From assembly GCF_000025325.1 (NCBI RefSeq), contig NC_013745.1, positions 349,649-413,648 of the forward strand: DNA of 64,000 bases, written 5' to 3'. Positions 33,204 to 41,402 of this stretch are shown piece after piece; position 1 is the stretch's first letter, and each line of letters begins with the position of its first letter. The DNA is from Haloterrigena turkmenica DSM 5511 (GTDB lineage: Archaea; Halobacteriota; Halobacteria; Halobacteriales; Natrialbaceae). Under the pieces are notes generated by a model. That model was not told the DNA's origin, ran no database searches, and saw only the letters and a list, made by a program, of their open reading frames with translations. A program made the position numbers and the translations under genes.

Positions 33204-34682
33204 ATCCTCCCCGCCCTAAAGGGCGAGGATTCCCGACCGCCGTTGGGATATTACGGTTCGCGGTTCACGGCCTGTTCTCGTGGGGCGAAACGTCCTCCAC
33301 TACGGTCGAACAGGTGAACCGTTGGCTGTGCCAACCAGCCGTTATCCCTATCGCCGCCATCCGTGGCGAGATTCGGGAGTACCTTTTGTCGAATGTTTTC
33401 AGCGCCATTCACGTCCGCGTTTGAAACCGTGTCACATTCCTCGCAGACATATAGTCCACGTTCCACGCGCTGATTGTCGTCTGTGTGACCGCACGACGAA
33501 CACGACTTGGACGTATCGCGTTCCGACACCAACACCACGTCGATACCTTCGGATTCCGCCTTGTAGTCGAGAAGCGTCGTGAAACGGTCGAACGCCCACC
33601 CATGCAAATCCAAGTTACCGTGGTCGCCCCAATTCCGAGATTCGCCGTTCTCGTCATCTTCTCGGATGCCACTAAGGTCTCCAACGACAAGCGTCCCGAC
33701 ACCACGTTCGACACACTCCTCCACGATTGATTTCGAAAGGGCGTGCAAGAAGTGTGCTCGACGACCCGTTCGCTTCCGGTCGAGACGAGTTGCCTCTCGG
33801 GACGAGGAATCGTCGCACTTGGCTTTCTTCTTCGCAAAGTAGTATTCGTCCTCTTTGAGTGCTCCACCGGGGTACAACAGGGATTCACCGCCGAACGAGA
33901 CGGCGGCGAAGTTGCAAATCCCGAGGTCAACACCAGCTACCTTGTCGCCCGGTGGGTCCGGGTCGATGGTAGTGCGACAGACGAATTGAAGTCGCCACTC
34001 GTCGCGTTTATAGACGGCGCGAACTTGTTGAATGTCCCACTCGGTCAGGTCAATATCGGGGCGAGTCTGGTACTCGCATAGGATGAAGTCCGAACGGTGT
34101 TCTTTGAGATTGCGACCTTTCGAGAGACGGATACGGGTAAACTGTGCGTCGTGCTTGAAACCAGCCGTTTTGAACGTCACGGTCGAACGTGGGTGGGAGT
34201 TTCCGTTTTTGCGGTAGCCGGGCGGTCGGGCACGCTCGTCGCCGTTCCGACGCTTACCGAACCAGCCGTTGAACGCTTCAGCGAGTTCTTCGAGAACGCG
34301 CTGACTGGATTGAGAATGTAAGTCCGTGTAGCGTTCGTGGCTTTTGAGTTCGGATTTGAGTTCCCCGTCATCGGGAATCTCGCCTGTTTCGTCCCACTGT
34401 TCTTGTGTGTAGTAGCGACCGACATTCCAGAGTTTTGAGGCGGCCCATCCGAGTTGGTCGAGGTCGTCACGAACCTGTCGCTGGTTCGTGATAGTGGCCT
34501 CGAATGTTCGGACAGTTCGGCTCATTTTTCTATCTTTATAACTGATTACGAAAGTTGGTATTTTAATAGTTCCGACCGACATAGAATATCCATCAATGCT
34601 ACTGTTGGCAGTTTATGTCATCCAGTGTCAGCGCGTATCTCCGCCGTAAACGGCGAGGTTTTGCGCCTGTTTATCTCATAAC
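33204..34682 (-). mobile_element. IS1341-type (TnpB-only) element inserted in fic
   Basis: About 1479 bp bounded on the left by ATCCTCCCCGCCCTAAAGGG, which forms a strong hairpin, and on the right by a sequence whose minus strand reads GTTATGAGATAAACAGGCGC, with a CGCCGTTTACGGCG hairpin nearby. No target duplication is present; the flanks join perfectly. It contains only tnpB, so it was probably mobilised by a TnpA in trans. The segment between the tnpB stop and the left end probably holds the guide (omega) RNA. Boundaries may shift by up to four bases because of shared ACAT. Confidence 0.75.
33251..34525 (-). CDS. tnpB: TnpB RNA-guided nuclease-like protein
   Basis: A 424-residue TnpB starting MSRTVRTFEATITNQ (start at 34525 preferred over a frame with 19 more residues). 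RuvC-I: KVAGVDLGICNFA with catalytic Asp. RuvC-II region: GVGTLVVGDLSGIRED, where Gly stands at the usual Glu. Zinc finger: SCSSCGHTDDNQRVERGLYVCEEC. RuvC-III: NADVNGAENIRQK with the last Asp. C terminus is intact, ending FAPREQAVNREP. TnpB proteins of IS200/IS605 elements are omega-RNA-guided DNA nucleases that help element persistence. The reading frame is complete, unlike all other IS genes in the window. Confidence 0.85.
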   Translation of the reverse strand: MSRTVRTFEATITNQRQVRDDLDQLGWAASKLWNVGRYYTQEQWDETGEIPDDGELKSELKSHERYTDLHSQSSQRVLEELAEAFNGWFGKRRNGDERARPPGYRKNGNSHPRSTVTFKTAGFKHDAQFTRIRLSKGRNLKEHRSDFILCEYQTRPDIDLTEWDIQQVRAVYKRDEWRLQFVCRTTIDPDPPGDKVAGVDLGICNFAAVSFGGESLLYPGGALKEDEYYFAKKKAKCDDSSSREATRLDRKRTGRRAHFLHALSKSIVEECVERGVGTLVVGDLSGIREDDENGESRNWGDHGNLDLHGWAFDRFTTLLDYKAESEGIDVVLVSERDTSKSCSSCGHTDDNQRVERGLYVCEECDTVSNADVNGAENIRQKVLPNLATDGGDRDNGWLAQPTVHLFDRSGGRFAPREQAVNREP

Positions 34683-35254
34683 ATACTACCGACCGGCGGT
34701 ACACTCGTAGACATCGCGCTCTTCCACTACCAGTTTAAAACGATCCACCCGTACGGTGACGGGAATGGGCGACTCGGCCGCCTTCTCATCACACTTCAAC
34801 TGTACGATAGTGGTCTCCTCGAGCGTCCGAATCTCTATCTCAGCGAATACTTCAATCGGAACAAGGCCGCGTACGTCGACCGCATGGGCGCTGTCCGATC
34901 TCGCGGCGACTAGGAAGAATGGATCTCGTTTTTCGTGAAAGGAGTTGCCCAGCAAGCGGAAGGGTCTGTTACTCGAACGCTGGCACTAGACGAACTGCGT
35001 CGCAGCTACGAGGAAGAGTACGGGGCGTCCAGTACGCGAAGAATCGCTTAGCGTGCAGTCTCTTTGAACAGCCGTACGTAACGACCAAAACAGCCGCGGA
35101 TAGGCTCAATATTGAGCGATCAACCGCGTACCGTGCGATCGACACCCTAGAAGACGAGGGTGTCCTCGAGGAAGTTACGGGCAAAGCGCGCAACAAGGAA
35201 TACCGTGCGAAAGAGATCTTCGAGATACTCGAGCAGCCACCACAAACGTACTGA
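34683..35254 (+). pseudogene. Fic-domain protein, 3' half
   Basis: Continues the gene at 32608. After TYYR a one-base frame change leads to TGGTLVDIALFHYQFKTIHPYGDGNGRLGRLLITLQLYDSGLL, the catalytic Fic motif (HPYGDGNGRLGR). Then come FNRNKAAYVDRMGAV, an in-frame stop, WISFFVKGVAQQAEGS and, after another frame change, a C-terminal winged helix: CSLFEQPYVTTKTAADRLNIERSTAYRAIDTLEDEGVLEEVTGKARNKEYRAKEIFEIL. Frame changes and a stop show that the gene is dead apart from the TnpB insertion. Confidence 0.75.
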
Positions 35255-35319
35255 GACAGCATCCGATGATATCACCGTTGGTGCGGTTTGAAGTGCGTGA
35301 CGTAGCGCTTCTCGATTAC

Positions 35320-35600
35320 AGTTTACAGCGATGCAGTAACGCGTGTTCGGGCCACTCTTCTGGCGTCACAACCAGCTGCTCTTTGAGGAGTTTGACAAGT
35401 ATGCCCCTGTATGATCGAATCGTATTCGACGACGTGTTGGATACCTCGGCGAGTTCCTGTTGTGCGACCGTCCAGCCGCGTTCCTGACGCGCTCTGTCCA
35501 GGCTGCAGCGAATCCGTACGGGGACGTTCAGTCGTACTCCCAACGTCTTCCACCATCGCCACGAACTCGAGTGCTCGGCGATGGGCTCTTCTGGACGTTT
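35320..35600 (-). pseudogene. possible TFIIB-like C-terminal fragment
   Basis: Minus-strand text RQERGWTVAQQELAEVSNTSSNTIRSYRGILVKLLKEQ resembles the end of a cyclin-fold repeat in haloarchaeal transcription factor B (the TQQEVAEVSxVSxxTIRxRY region). No start or upstream cyclin repeat is seen, and the N-terminal part of the frame is hydrophobic and unlike TFB. Could also be another HTH protein fragment. Confidence 0.35.
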
Positions 35601-35671
35601 AGCTAAAACTGCCGCGTTCGAGTCCCCCACCGCCAGGTTAAGAAGGCACTCTCGAAAAAGAAATAAGAAGA

Positions 35672-35752
35672 ATAGGTAGGTCAGCCAGAATAGCTCCAGG
35701 AGTGGCAATAGGAAGGGCATATAGAATAGGTACAATAGGTTCCTACTGAAGA
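35672..35752. repeat. AATAGG repeat cluster, left
   Basis: AATAGG occurs four times at 35672, 35707, 35725 and 35734. The last is part of ACAATAGGTTCCTACT, close to the palindrome in front of parA (39288-39303). Possible partition or regulatory protein sites on the far side of the orc1 region. Confidence 0.45.
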
Positions 35753-36041
35753 TAGTGATGTCAACAAGATAGTGTTACCCTACCGGCAAAACAAAGTGAA
35801 GGGAGAAAAGGGTGGACTAAGTTCGATAGATCGGAATCCGTCTATCGATCCTCGGTAAGCATTCCAACGATTCCGGCGGTATGGATCGCAGTGAGCCGCA
35901 GATCAGCCAGATTCGACGTACAGTACCACTCGAGTTGTGCGTTTCTCCGCTGGAATTTAACGTTTTCTCGGCACCGCTTCCAACGCGCTTGCCGAGCGAT
36001 TAGTGCATACGTAGACAGAGTGAACTCGTTTCCCACCCTCA

Positions 36042-36266
36042 CCCCATGTGCGATATGAATTAGCTGCGGTCAACCGGATGAGTAGCTGCGGTCGAACGGG
36101 TGAGACCCCGTGTGCGATATGAATTAGCTGTGGTTGTAGGTTAGCTGTGGGAGTAGGGATGAGACTCCGTGTGCGATATGAATTAGCTGCGGTCGAACGG
36201 GTGAGACCCCGTGTGCGATATGAATTCTGGAACTCGCTTAAGTGAGGCCCCGTGTGCGATATGAAT
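36042..36266 (+). repeat. five direct ORB-like repeats downstream of orc1
   Basis: CCCCGTGTGCGATATGAAT, or a one-base variant, at 36042-36060, 36106-36124, 36165-36183, 36207-36225 and 36248-36266, all in the same direction, separated by 64, 59, 42 and 41 bases between starts. Spacers carry related TAGCTGCGGTCGAACGGGTGAGA text. Read on the minus strand the unit is ATTCATATCGCACACGGGG, ending in the G-string typical of haloarchaeal origin recognition boxes. Confidence 0.8.
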
Positions 36267-36355
36267 CAGATTATCCATCATCGCTGGCTACTGGAAGAGA
36301 GCTGGGACCGCTGTGAGAATAGAAAGACCGCTGGTCAGCCGACAGCCGACAGCAG

Positions 36356-37702
36356 TCAGTTCCCTTCGAAGAAGTCGTTGATCTGCGCATTGACGACGGA
36401 CTCGATCAGTTCCTCGTTGTTCTCGATCTCCTCGAGGCGAATATCCTCCTGCAGCGTTTCCGCGACCACCGACGGGTCGTCCACGAAGGTGTACTCCTTG
36501 TGGACGCCACTTCCGTAGCCGCGGCCGCGCTTCTCCGACGTGACGAAGTTGTACGTCTCTGCTTCGGTCATATACCGGAGATACGAGTCGCGTGATTTCT
36601 GGTCTGCATCCAGGAGCTCCGCGATATACTGATAGAGGCGGAACGCCACGGTGCTGGGGACAGCGTTGAGATTCCGGTTCGAATAGACCGGAACGATCGC
36701 CGTCGCATAGAGGGAGAGTTTCTTTTGGGTCGAAAGTCCCTGCATCTGCGTGAGCGTTCGATCGCGCTCGGCTTCCTTCTGTGCGTCGCGAACGTGCTCC
36801 TCGCGAACCGTCTCCTCGCCCTGCCGATCCGCCAGTTCGCCCGCTTTTCGGAAGAGATCGATCGCTTTCCGGGCGTCCCCGTGATCCTGGGCCGCAAACG
36901 CGGAGCTGAGCGGGATGATCCCGTCCTCGAGGACGTCGTCGCGATACGCGTCGCGGCGTCGGTCCAGGATCGCCTGCAGCTGGTTCGCGTCGTAGTCCGG
37001 AAAGACCACGTCCTGCGGATTGAACGAACTCTCCGCTCGGCCGTCGAGATTCTCCATGAATCGCGGATCGTTCGTCAGCGCGGCGACGGAGATATCGCCC
37101 TCGATTCGACCGAGTTGCGAGGCTCGAGAGAGTTGATAGAGGAGTTTCGAGTAGGCGGGTTCGTCGTTCGGATCCCGCTGTCGGCCGACGAGGAGATCGA
37201 CCTCGTCGAGGATGATGATCACTGAATCGAAGTACTCGCTCAGCAGTTCGTAGAACCGACGGAGTTTCTGATCGGTGGAGATGCCGCTCTCGGGAATCTC
37301 GGCTGCGACGCCGGCTTCGGCCGCTGCGTTTTCGACGAGTCGGTAAACAGCACGGTCGTGGGATTTGATCGTCTGACAGTTGATCTGGACGACGCCGAAC
37401 TGGATATCCTGGGCCGTCGCGAGATCGGAAACCTGTTCGCAGACGGCGTTGATGATCAGCGACTTTCCGGTTCCTGACGGACCGTAGAGAAGCATGTTCG
37501 GCGGGCGATTGCTCTGGAGGATCGGCCGGAGATACGTAATGATATCGTCCAGTTGTTGATCACGACCGACGATTCGATCCTCATCGATAACGGTGTCGGG
37601 ATCGAGCAACGCCTTCTCTCGAAAGACGGAGTTTTGTACCCCCTCCTGAAGACGACCTTTGATAGACTGCGAGAGAGACTGTTGGTCGTTGCCATCAGCC
37701 AT
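36356..37702 (-). CDS. orc1: Orc1/Cdc6 replication initiator
   Basis: A 448-residue AAA+ initiator starting MADGNDQQSLSQSIKGRLQ. It has FREKALLDPDTVIDEDRIVGRDQQL, Walker A LLYGPSGTGKS (about residue 78), Walker B SVIIILDEVDLLVG, sensor region VAALTNDPRF, and a C-terminal winged helix (STQKKLSLYATAIVPVYSNRNLNAVPSTVAFRLYQYIAELL). It binds origin recognition boxes and loads the MCM helicase. The gene lies between two groups of repeats, one downstream (36042-36266) and one upstream (37742-38369), the normal arrangement for a self-contained haloarchaeal replicon. The start at 37702 is preferred over a frame with 19 more residues, which runs into the first upstream repeat. Confidence 0.93.
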   Translation of the reverse strand: MADGNDQQSLSQSIKGRLQEGVQNSVFREKALLDPDTVIDEDRIVGRDQQLDDIITYLRPILQSNRPPNMLLYGPSGTGKSLIINAVCEQVSDLATAQDIQFGVVQINCQTIKSHDRAVYRLVENAAAEAGVAAEIPESGISTDQKLRRFYELLSEYFDSVIIILDEVDLLVGRQRDPNDEPAYSKLLYQLSRASQLGRIEGDISVAALTNDPRFMENLDGRAESSFNPQDVVFPDYDANQLQAILDRRRDAYRDDVLEDGIIPLSSAFAAQDHGDARKAIDLFRKAGELADRQGEETVREEHVRDAQKEAERDRTLTQMQGLSTQKKLSLYATAIVPVYSNRNLNAVPSTVAFRLYQYIAELLDADQKSRDSYLRYMTEAETYNFVTSEKRGRGYGSGVHKEYTFVDDPSVVAETLQEDIRLEEIENNEELIESVVNAQINDFFEGN

Positions 37703-37741
37703 AGTATCGGAGTGACGCCCAGCCCATAAATAAATGTGGGA

Positions 37742-38369
37742 TACCGTGTGCGATGTCAAATATAGAGGAATCCCGCGGTAAAGGGGTTCTCTCCGTGGAG
37801 AGTTAGATAGTATCGAGAACCGTGGGCGAAATCAAACCGGGGCTAAGTGTGGATCGAGACACCCCGTGTGCGAAATGAAATCGGTCGCAACTGATCGGAC
37901 TGAATTCGAGAGTTGATCACACGGGGAGAACAACAGACGAGAGGGGAAAACACAGTTATGGGGAAGGGGAGTGAACCCCCTCCCCCCGTGTGCGAAATGA
38001 AATCGGCTTGAGGGTGGGGGGAGGGGGGATGGGGTGTCAGCGCTGGAAACGGCGGATATCCGGGAATACCAGGGTAAAAAGGACTCTACACCAGATATGA
38101 GAATATCTCTATATACTAGGGAAGATTTATTAGCATAGTCTAGAAACAGTAACCGCACTGCAACTAGGACTGGTTATTAATCACATACCATTAGTTAATA
38201 ATACGTAAGGACATTAGTAGCTATTTCCCAGACGAGTTCTTAATCTAGAGAGTTCCCGCCAGTTTATAGCCGCTATGGACGTCACTCAGCCGCTCTTGCT
38301 GGTTTCACCTGTTCCAACTTCAACCGATGGCCTTCCCTCCTTCTCACCGATTTCATCTCGCACACGGGG
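37742..38369. other. predicted replication origin with inverted ORBs and AT-rich core
   Basis: Upstream of orc1 are TACCGTGTGCGATGTCAAA (37742-37760), AACCGTGGGCGAAATCAAA (37818-37836), CCCCGTGTGCGAAATGAAA (37862-37880) and CCCCGTGTGCGAAATGAAA (37984-38002). The reversed unit TTTCATCTCGCACACGGGG lies at 38351-38369. The inverted copies flank an AT-rich stretch at about 38085-38260 (TTATTAGCATAG, GTTATTAATCACATACC, TTAGTTAATAATACG) that could unwind. This is the arrangement expected of an Orc1-dependent origin. Confidence 0.82.
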
Positions 38370-39127
38370 TGGGGGTGTCTCCTTCATTACCCACCCTTCT
38401 CCAGCGACTCCTTCTCTCCGAGAGTTCCAGTTCGCTCGAGAGGATCGACTAGTTCGAAATGGCCCGTTCACGCACGAGCTCGAAAAACTCACCGTTGAAA
38501 CGATACGGGAATGGGTCGTCGTCAATGTATGGTGAGTCCATGATATCCTTACCCAACCCTCTCTTTGCAATATTCGTTGCTCCGTTTGTATGACTCGAGA
38601 CCGCCTGTTTTAGGGATCGTAGCTCTCGCTCTTCCCCCACAATTTGCAGTAAAACGACCGGTGCAGGTCTTTCAAGTCATAGCACCACTTTAATTCACGG
38701 AAGACGGGGTGATGATTTCTGAGAATAACCCTACTACGGACCAGCTCAAACGTAATCGGTATGTATTCTTATTTAGAGTTTTCTCGCTACGTGGTTCTCT
38801 CGTGCACTTTACTGGAAATTGTGGGGGGGAGGGCGTTCCACCATTTCCGTCCGTCTACCTCTCCGTCTTCTTCCGATTATCTTCCCTTCCGAGTTTACTG
38901 GTCACGAACATCTCCAATTTTCGGACGACGACGGCAGGCATCGGGGCTTGTAGACAGCTCGGCTGCGACCCAACCGATCGTTCGAGACCACCTTGTCGAT
39001 GGTCTAATGAGTGTGTCAGACCAAACCACGGGAGGTAGCCTCGCGACCAAGCCTCGAGGCGGTTCATTACTGCCATCTTGAACGGACTCTTCCGACAATA
39101 GCTACCTCGACTACAATCGGCTCTGTT
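38370..39127. other. gene-poor region between origin and parA
   Basis: Short low-complexity C/T-rich stretches. No gene supported; the 63-residue minus-strand frame at 38449-38640 is the best candidate but has no recognisable motif. Confidence 0.4.
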
Positions 39128-39303
39128 CCTATTTTACCTATTGTAGCTGTTGTAACTGCTGCAGATGTTTGGACTACTGTACCTGCCCAAGCTATTGTGC
39201 CTATTGCACTTACCTTATCTCCAGTAGGTAGAGTTAAGGTTCTGTAGTAGAATCTAACTTTCACCAGCTGAAATAGGACAATTCGGAACAATAGGTCCCT
39301 ATT
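39128..39303. promoter_or_regulatory. parA upstream region with AATAGG/CCTATT sites and palindrome
   Basis: CCTATT at 39128, 39137 and 39200, AATAGG at 39272 and 39290, and CCTATT at 39298. The last two form the perfect palindrome AATAGGTCCCTATT (39290-39303), 28 bases before the parA ATG. Such a cluster in front of a ParA operon suits a centromere and/or autoregulatory operator. Confidence 0.5.
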
Positions 39304-39331
39304 CAGATTCTCTCAGCGGGTGAACGTGACA

Positions 39332-40222
39332 ATGAACGATACAACGTCCGAGCCACGCGCTGTAAGCGTGGTCATCCTAAAAGGCGGCGTCGGCAAATCA
39401 ACGACCTCGATGAATCTCGCGCGCCAGCTCGCCGAGCGCGGACCGACCCTCTACGCTGACCTCGACCCGAACGGTCACGCGACGAACGGGCTCGGCTTCG
39501 AGGATGCATACCAGGGAGAGATCAATCTCGGGGACGTCATCCTCGAGGGGACGGCGACCCCCCACGACCTGATCCGACCGACCGACCACGGGTTCGATCT
39601 CCTCCCGTCGTCGGATACCCTCGAGGATGTCGAGAAAGACCTCGCGGGCGCGATGCAGGGATCGGCGCGGATCAAGTCGAAGATCGTCGATCCGCTGCTG
39701 GGCGACGAGTACGAGTACGTGGTCTTCGACTGCCCGGCGTATCCGGGGATGCTCAACAACAACGCCCTCGTCGCCACCGGGAACGTCGTGATCCCGATCG
39801 AACCGGGTTCGAGCGCGATCGGCGGCTACAAGCGAACGATGGAGCGGCTGATCGAGCCGGCTCGAGAGTATATCGACGTCGACGTCCTCGCCGTCGTCCC
39901 GAACAAGCTCTCCGATCGGATCGACCAACAGACCGAGGATCGGGAACTCATCGAGAACCTGAACACGGCGACCTACGAGGTCAATCCCGGACAGCCCCTC
40001 CAGGAGGCGGTACCGGAGTTCGCCCGGATCACGGCCGAGGAGTTCGATGCGATCGACGCCGGCGAGATGAGCGCGCCGAAGCCGGGCATCCGTCACCGGT
40101 CGGCGCTGTCGCGATCCTTACAGCACAATCAACCGCTCCAGGATTACGACCCGGAGAACGACCAGATTCCCTGCTACGAACAGCTCGCCGAAATCGTCGC
40201 CGCCGGAGGGATCGATCGATGA
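39332..40222 (+). CDS. parA: ParA-type partition ATPase
   Basis: About 296 residues. The deviant Walker A is ILKGGVGKSTTSMNLA with the signature first Lys of ParA/MinD proteins; LYADLDPNGHATNGLGF is the switch I region and YVVFDCPAYPGMLNNNALVA the Walker B. It forms ATP-dependent patterns on the nucleoid that separate replicon copies. It ends in an ATGA overlap with the next gene, its likely partner. Position beside orc1 supports a partition role for this replicon. Start: the ATG at 39332 (MNDTTSEP) or 39320; the former leaves a clear promoter region. Confidence 0.9.
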   Translation: MNDTTSEPRAVSVVILKGGVGKSTTSMNLARQLAERGPTLYADLDPNGHATNGLGFEDAYQGEINLGDVILEGTATPHDLIRPTDHGFDLLPSSDTLEDVEKDLAGAMQGSARIKSKIVDPLLGDEYEYVVFDCPAYPGMLNNNALVATGNVVIPIEPGSSAIGGYKRTMERLIEPAREYIDVDVLAVVPNKLSDRIDQQTEDRELIENLNTATYEVNPGQPLQEAVPEFARITAEEFDAIDAGEMSAPKPGIRHRSALSRSLQHNQPLQDYDPENDQIPCYEQLAEIVAAGGIDR

Positions 40223-40785
40223 GCAATCCGTTCGACGATCTGAAAGAAACCGAGACGGAGTCGACCGAATCGGACGATCCGACGTCGTTTGAGGACGACC
40301 CGAAAACGACCGAAAACGGCCCTGAGACGTCCGATACTGAATCCACAAGCGACGACCAGTCGACGACCGATTCCGCGGATACGCCGACCGCTAACTCGGC
40401 GGAGACGCCCGACGAATCGTCGGCGGTAGCGACTCCCGACTCGAGTACGAGCGATGAGTCGGCCGCGGACTCGCCCGTTGACCGCAGCGAATCCGCAGAC
40501 CCCGAGTCCGAATCGGAGACCGCCGATGCGGTCTCGCCCGCGGAGACGGGGCCGGCGTTCGAATACAGCGCGGTCAAACAGAAGCCGTTCTACGCTCGCA
40601 CCGAGACGGTCGCCGCATTCGAGAACGCGATTCGGACGACGATCCTCCCGACGCTCGCCCAAGCGGAGGTGCTCGACGAGGAAACCCGCGAAATTCACGA
40701 TGCGGTGCTCCGCCTGGCGAGCGAGCAGCCAGAGCGGGTCGCCGAACTCGTCCTCGAGGAGCGACGCCGGTCCGGCGAACAGTAG
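40219..40785 (+). CDS. putative ParA partner protein
   Basis: A 188-residue protein. The first about 110 residues are a Ser/Asp/Glu/Thr-rich, apparently disordered region; the C-terminal about 75 residues form a conserved-looking helical domain (FEYSAVKQKPFYARTETVAAFENAIRTTILPTLAQAEVLDEETREIHDAVLRLASEQPERVAELVLEERR). It has no ParB motif. Translational coupling to parA and its position at the origin make it a candidate centromere-binding or adaptor protein, as in other ParA operons with non-ParB partners. Function is inferred from context only. Confidence 0.6.
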   Translation: MSNPFDDLKETETESTESDDPTSFEDDPKTTENGPETSDTESTSDDQSTTDSADTPTANSAETPDESSAVATPDSSTSDESAADSPVDRSESADPESESETADAVSPAETGPAFEYSAVKQKPFYARTETVAAFENAIRTTILPTLAQAEVLDEETREIHDAVLRLASEQPERVAELVLEERRRSGEQ

Positions 40786-40857
40786 GATCGTTCGGTTACC
40801 CTCAGCTACTGACGGAGCTGGCGGTCTTTGCGGTTGTCGGCGGTCGATTCGAACGGC

Positions 40858-41136
40858 TCAGTCGAGATCGACGTACTGATTCTCCCAGTCTCGTCGCGCC
40901 TCGAGTTCTCGCGTGCCGCGTCGCGTGACCGAGTAGACGTTGGTCCGTCGGTCCTTGGTCCCCTTCTCGACCAGTCCCTTGTCGACGAGCGTATCCAGGT
41001 TCGGATAGAGACGGCCGTGGTGGATTTCCTTCTCGTAGTAGTTCTCGAGTTCCTCCTTGATAGCGAGTCCGTGCGGTTCCTCCTGACCGGCGATCACGTA
41101 CAACAGGTCACGCTGGAATCCCGTGAGATCGTACAT
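40858..41136 (-). CDS. PadR family transcriptional regulator
   Basis: A 92-residue winged helix: MYDLTGFQRDLLYVIAGQEEPHGLAIKEELENYYEKEIHHGRLYPNLDTLVDKGLVEKG, then RRTNVYSVTRRGTRELEARRDW. The HHGRLYPNLDTLVDKGLV helix and wing are classic PadR. A TATA-like TTTTATATAAC lies about 25 bases upstream (41157-41167), so the transcript is leaderless. It is convergent with the parA operon. Haloarchaeal PadR proteins of this size repress small local targets; none is evident. Confidence 0.85.
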   Translation of the reverse strand: MYDLTGFQRDLLYVIAGQEEPHGLAIKEELENYYEKEIHHGRLYPNLDTLVDKGLVEKGTKDRRTNVYSVTRRGTRELEARRDWENQYVDLD

Positions 41137-41369
41137 ACTTCTCTAGTCTCGCCCCTGTTATATAAAATCCCATCTATGTTCTGTAACGGGTAATTCGAGG
41201 GCCTAGGTCCACGGTATCGTGTCTCTGAAGGAACCAGTACTACCTCAAAACAGCGTGATATCAGGGGCTTGCCGGGTTCCAGCGCCCGCCTATTGACTCT
41301 GAAATACCGTATTGCGCCCGATTGGGTGAAAACCGTTCCACCGCTGGGATCGAAACTGGATATTCGAAA

Positions 41370-41387
41370 ACTCCTAGTATAAGGAGT
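41370..41387 (+). promoter_or_regulatory. palindrome over the lrp promoter TATA
   Basis: ACTCCT-AGTATA-AGGAGT, with the TATA-like AGTATAAG in its centre, about 20 bases before the ATG at 41403. Binding here would block TBP, consistent with autoregulation by the Lrp protein. Confidence 0.5.
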
Positions 41388-41402
41388 AGTTCATACCCTA
41401 CA

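Noticed and set aside
38106..38120. 15-base identity TCTCTATATACTAGG shared with 57344-57358
   Set aside because: A match of this length is expected by chance within a 64-kb window, and the two contexts are unrelated.
36042..38369. CRISPR array
   Set aside because: The repeats are 19 bases with irregular spacing, some spacers are related to each other, and no cas genes are present; they fit origin boxes.
38449..38640. 63-residue minus-strand open frame near the origin
   Set aside because: The second half looks coding-like, but there is no start context, homologue or partner; kept only as a note in the region entry.
39067..39291. 74-residue minus-strand open frame upstream of parA
   Set aside because: Val/Thr repeats reflect the CCTATT-rich regulatory DNA, not a protein.
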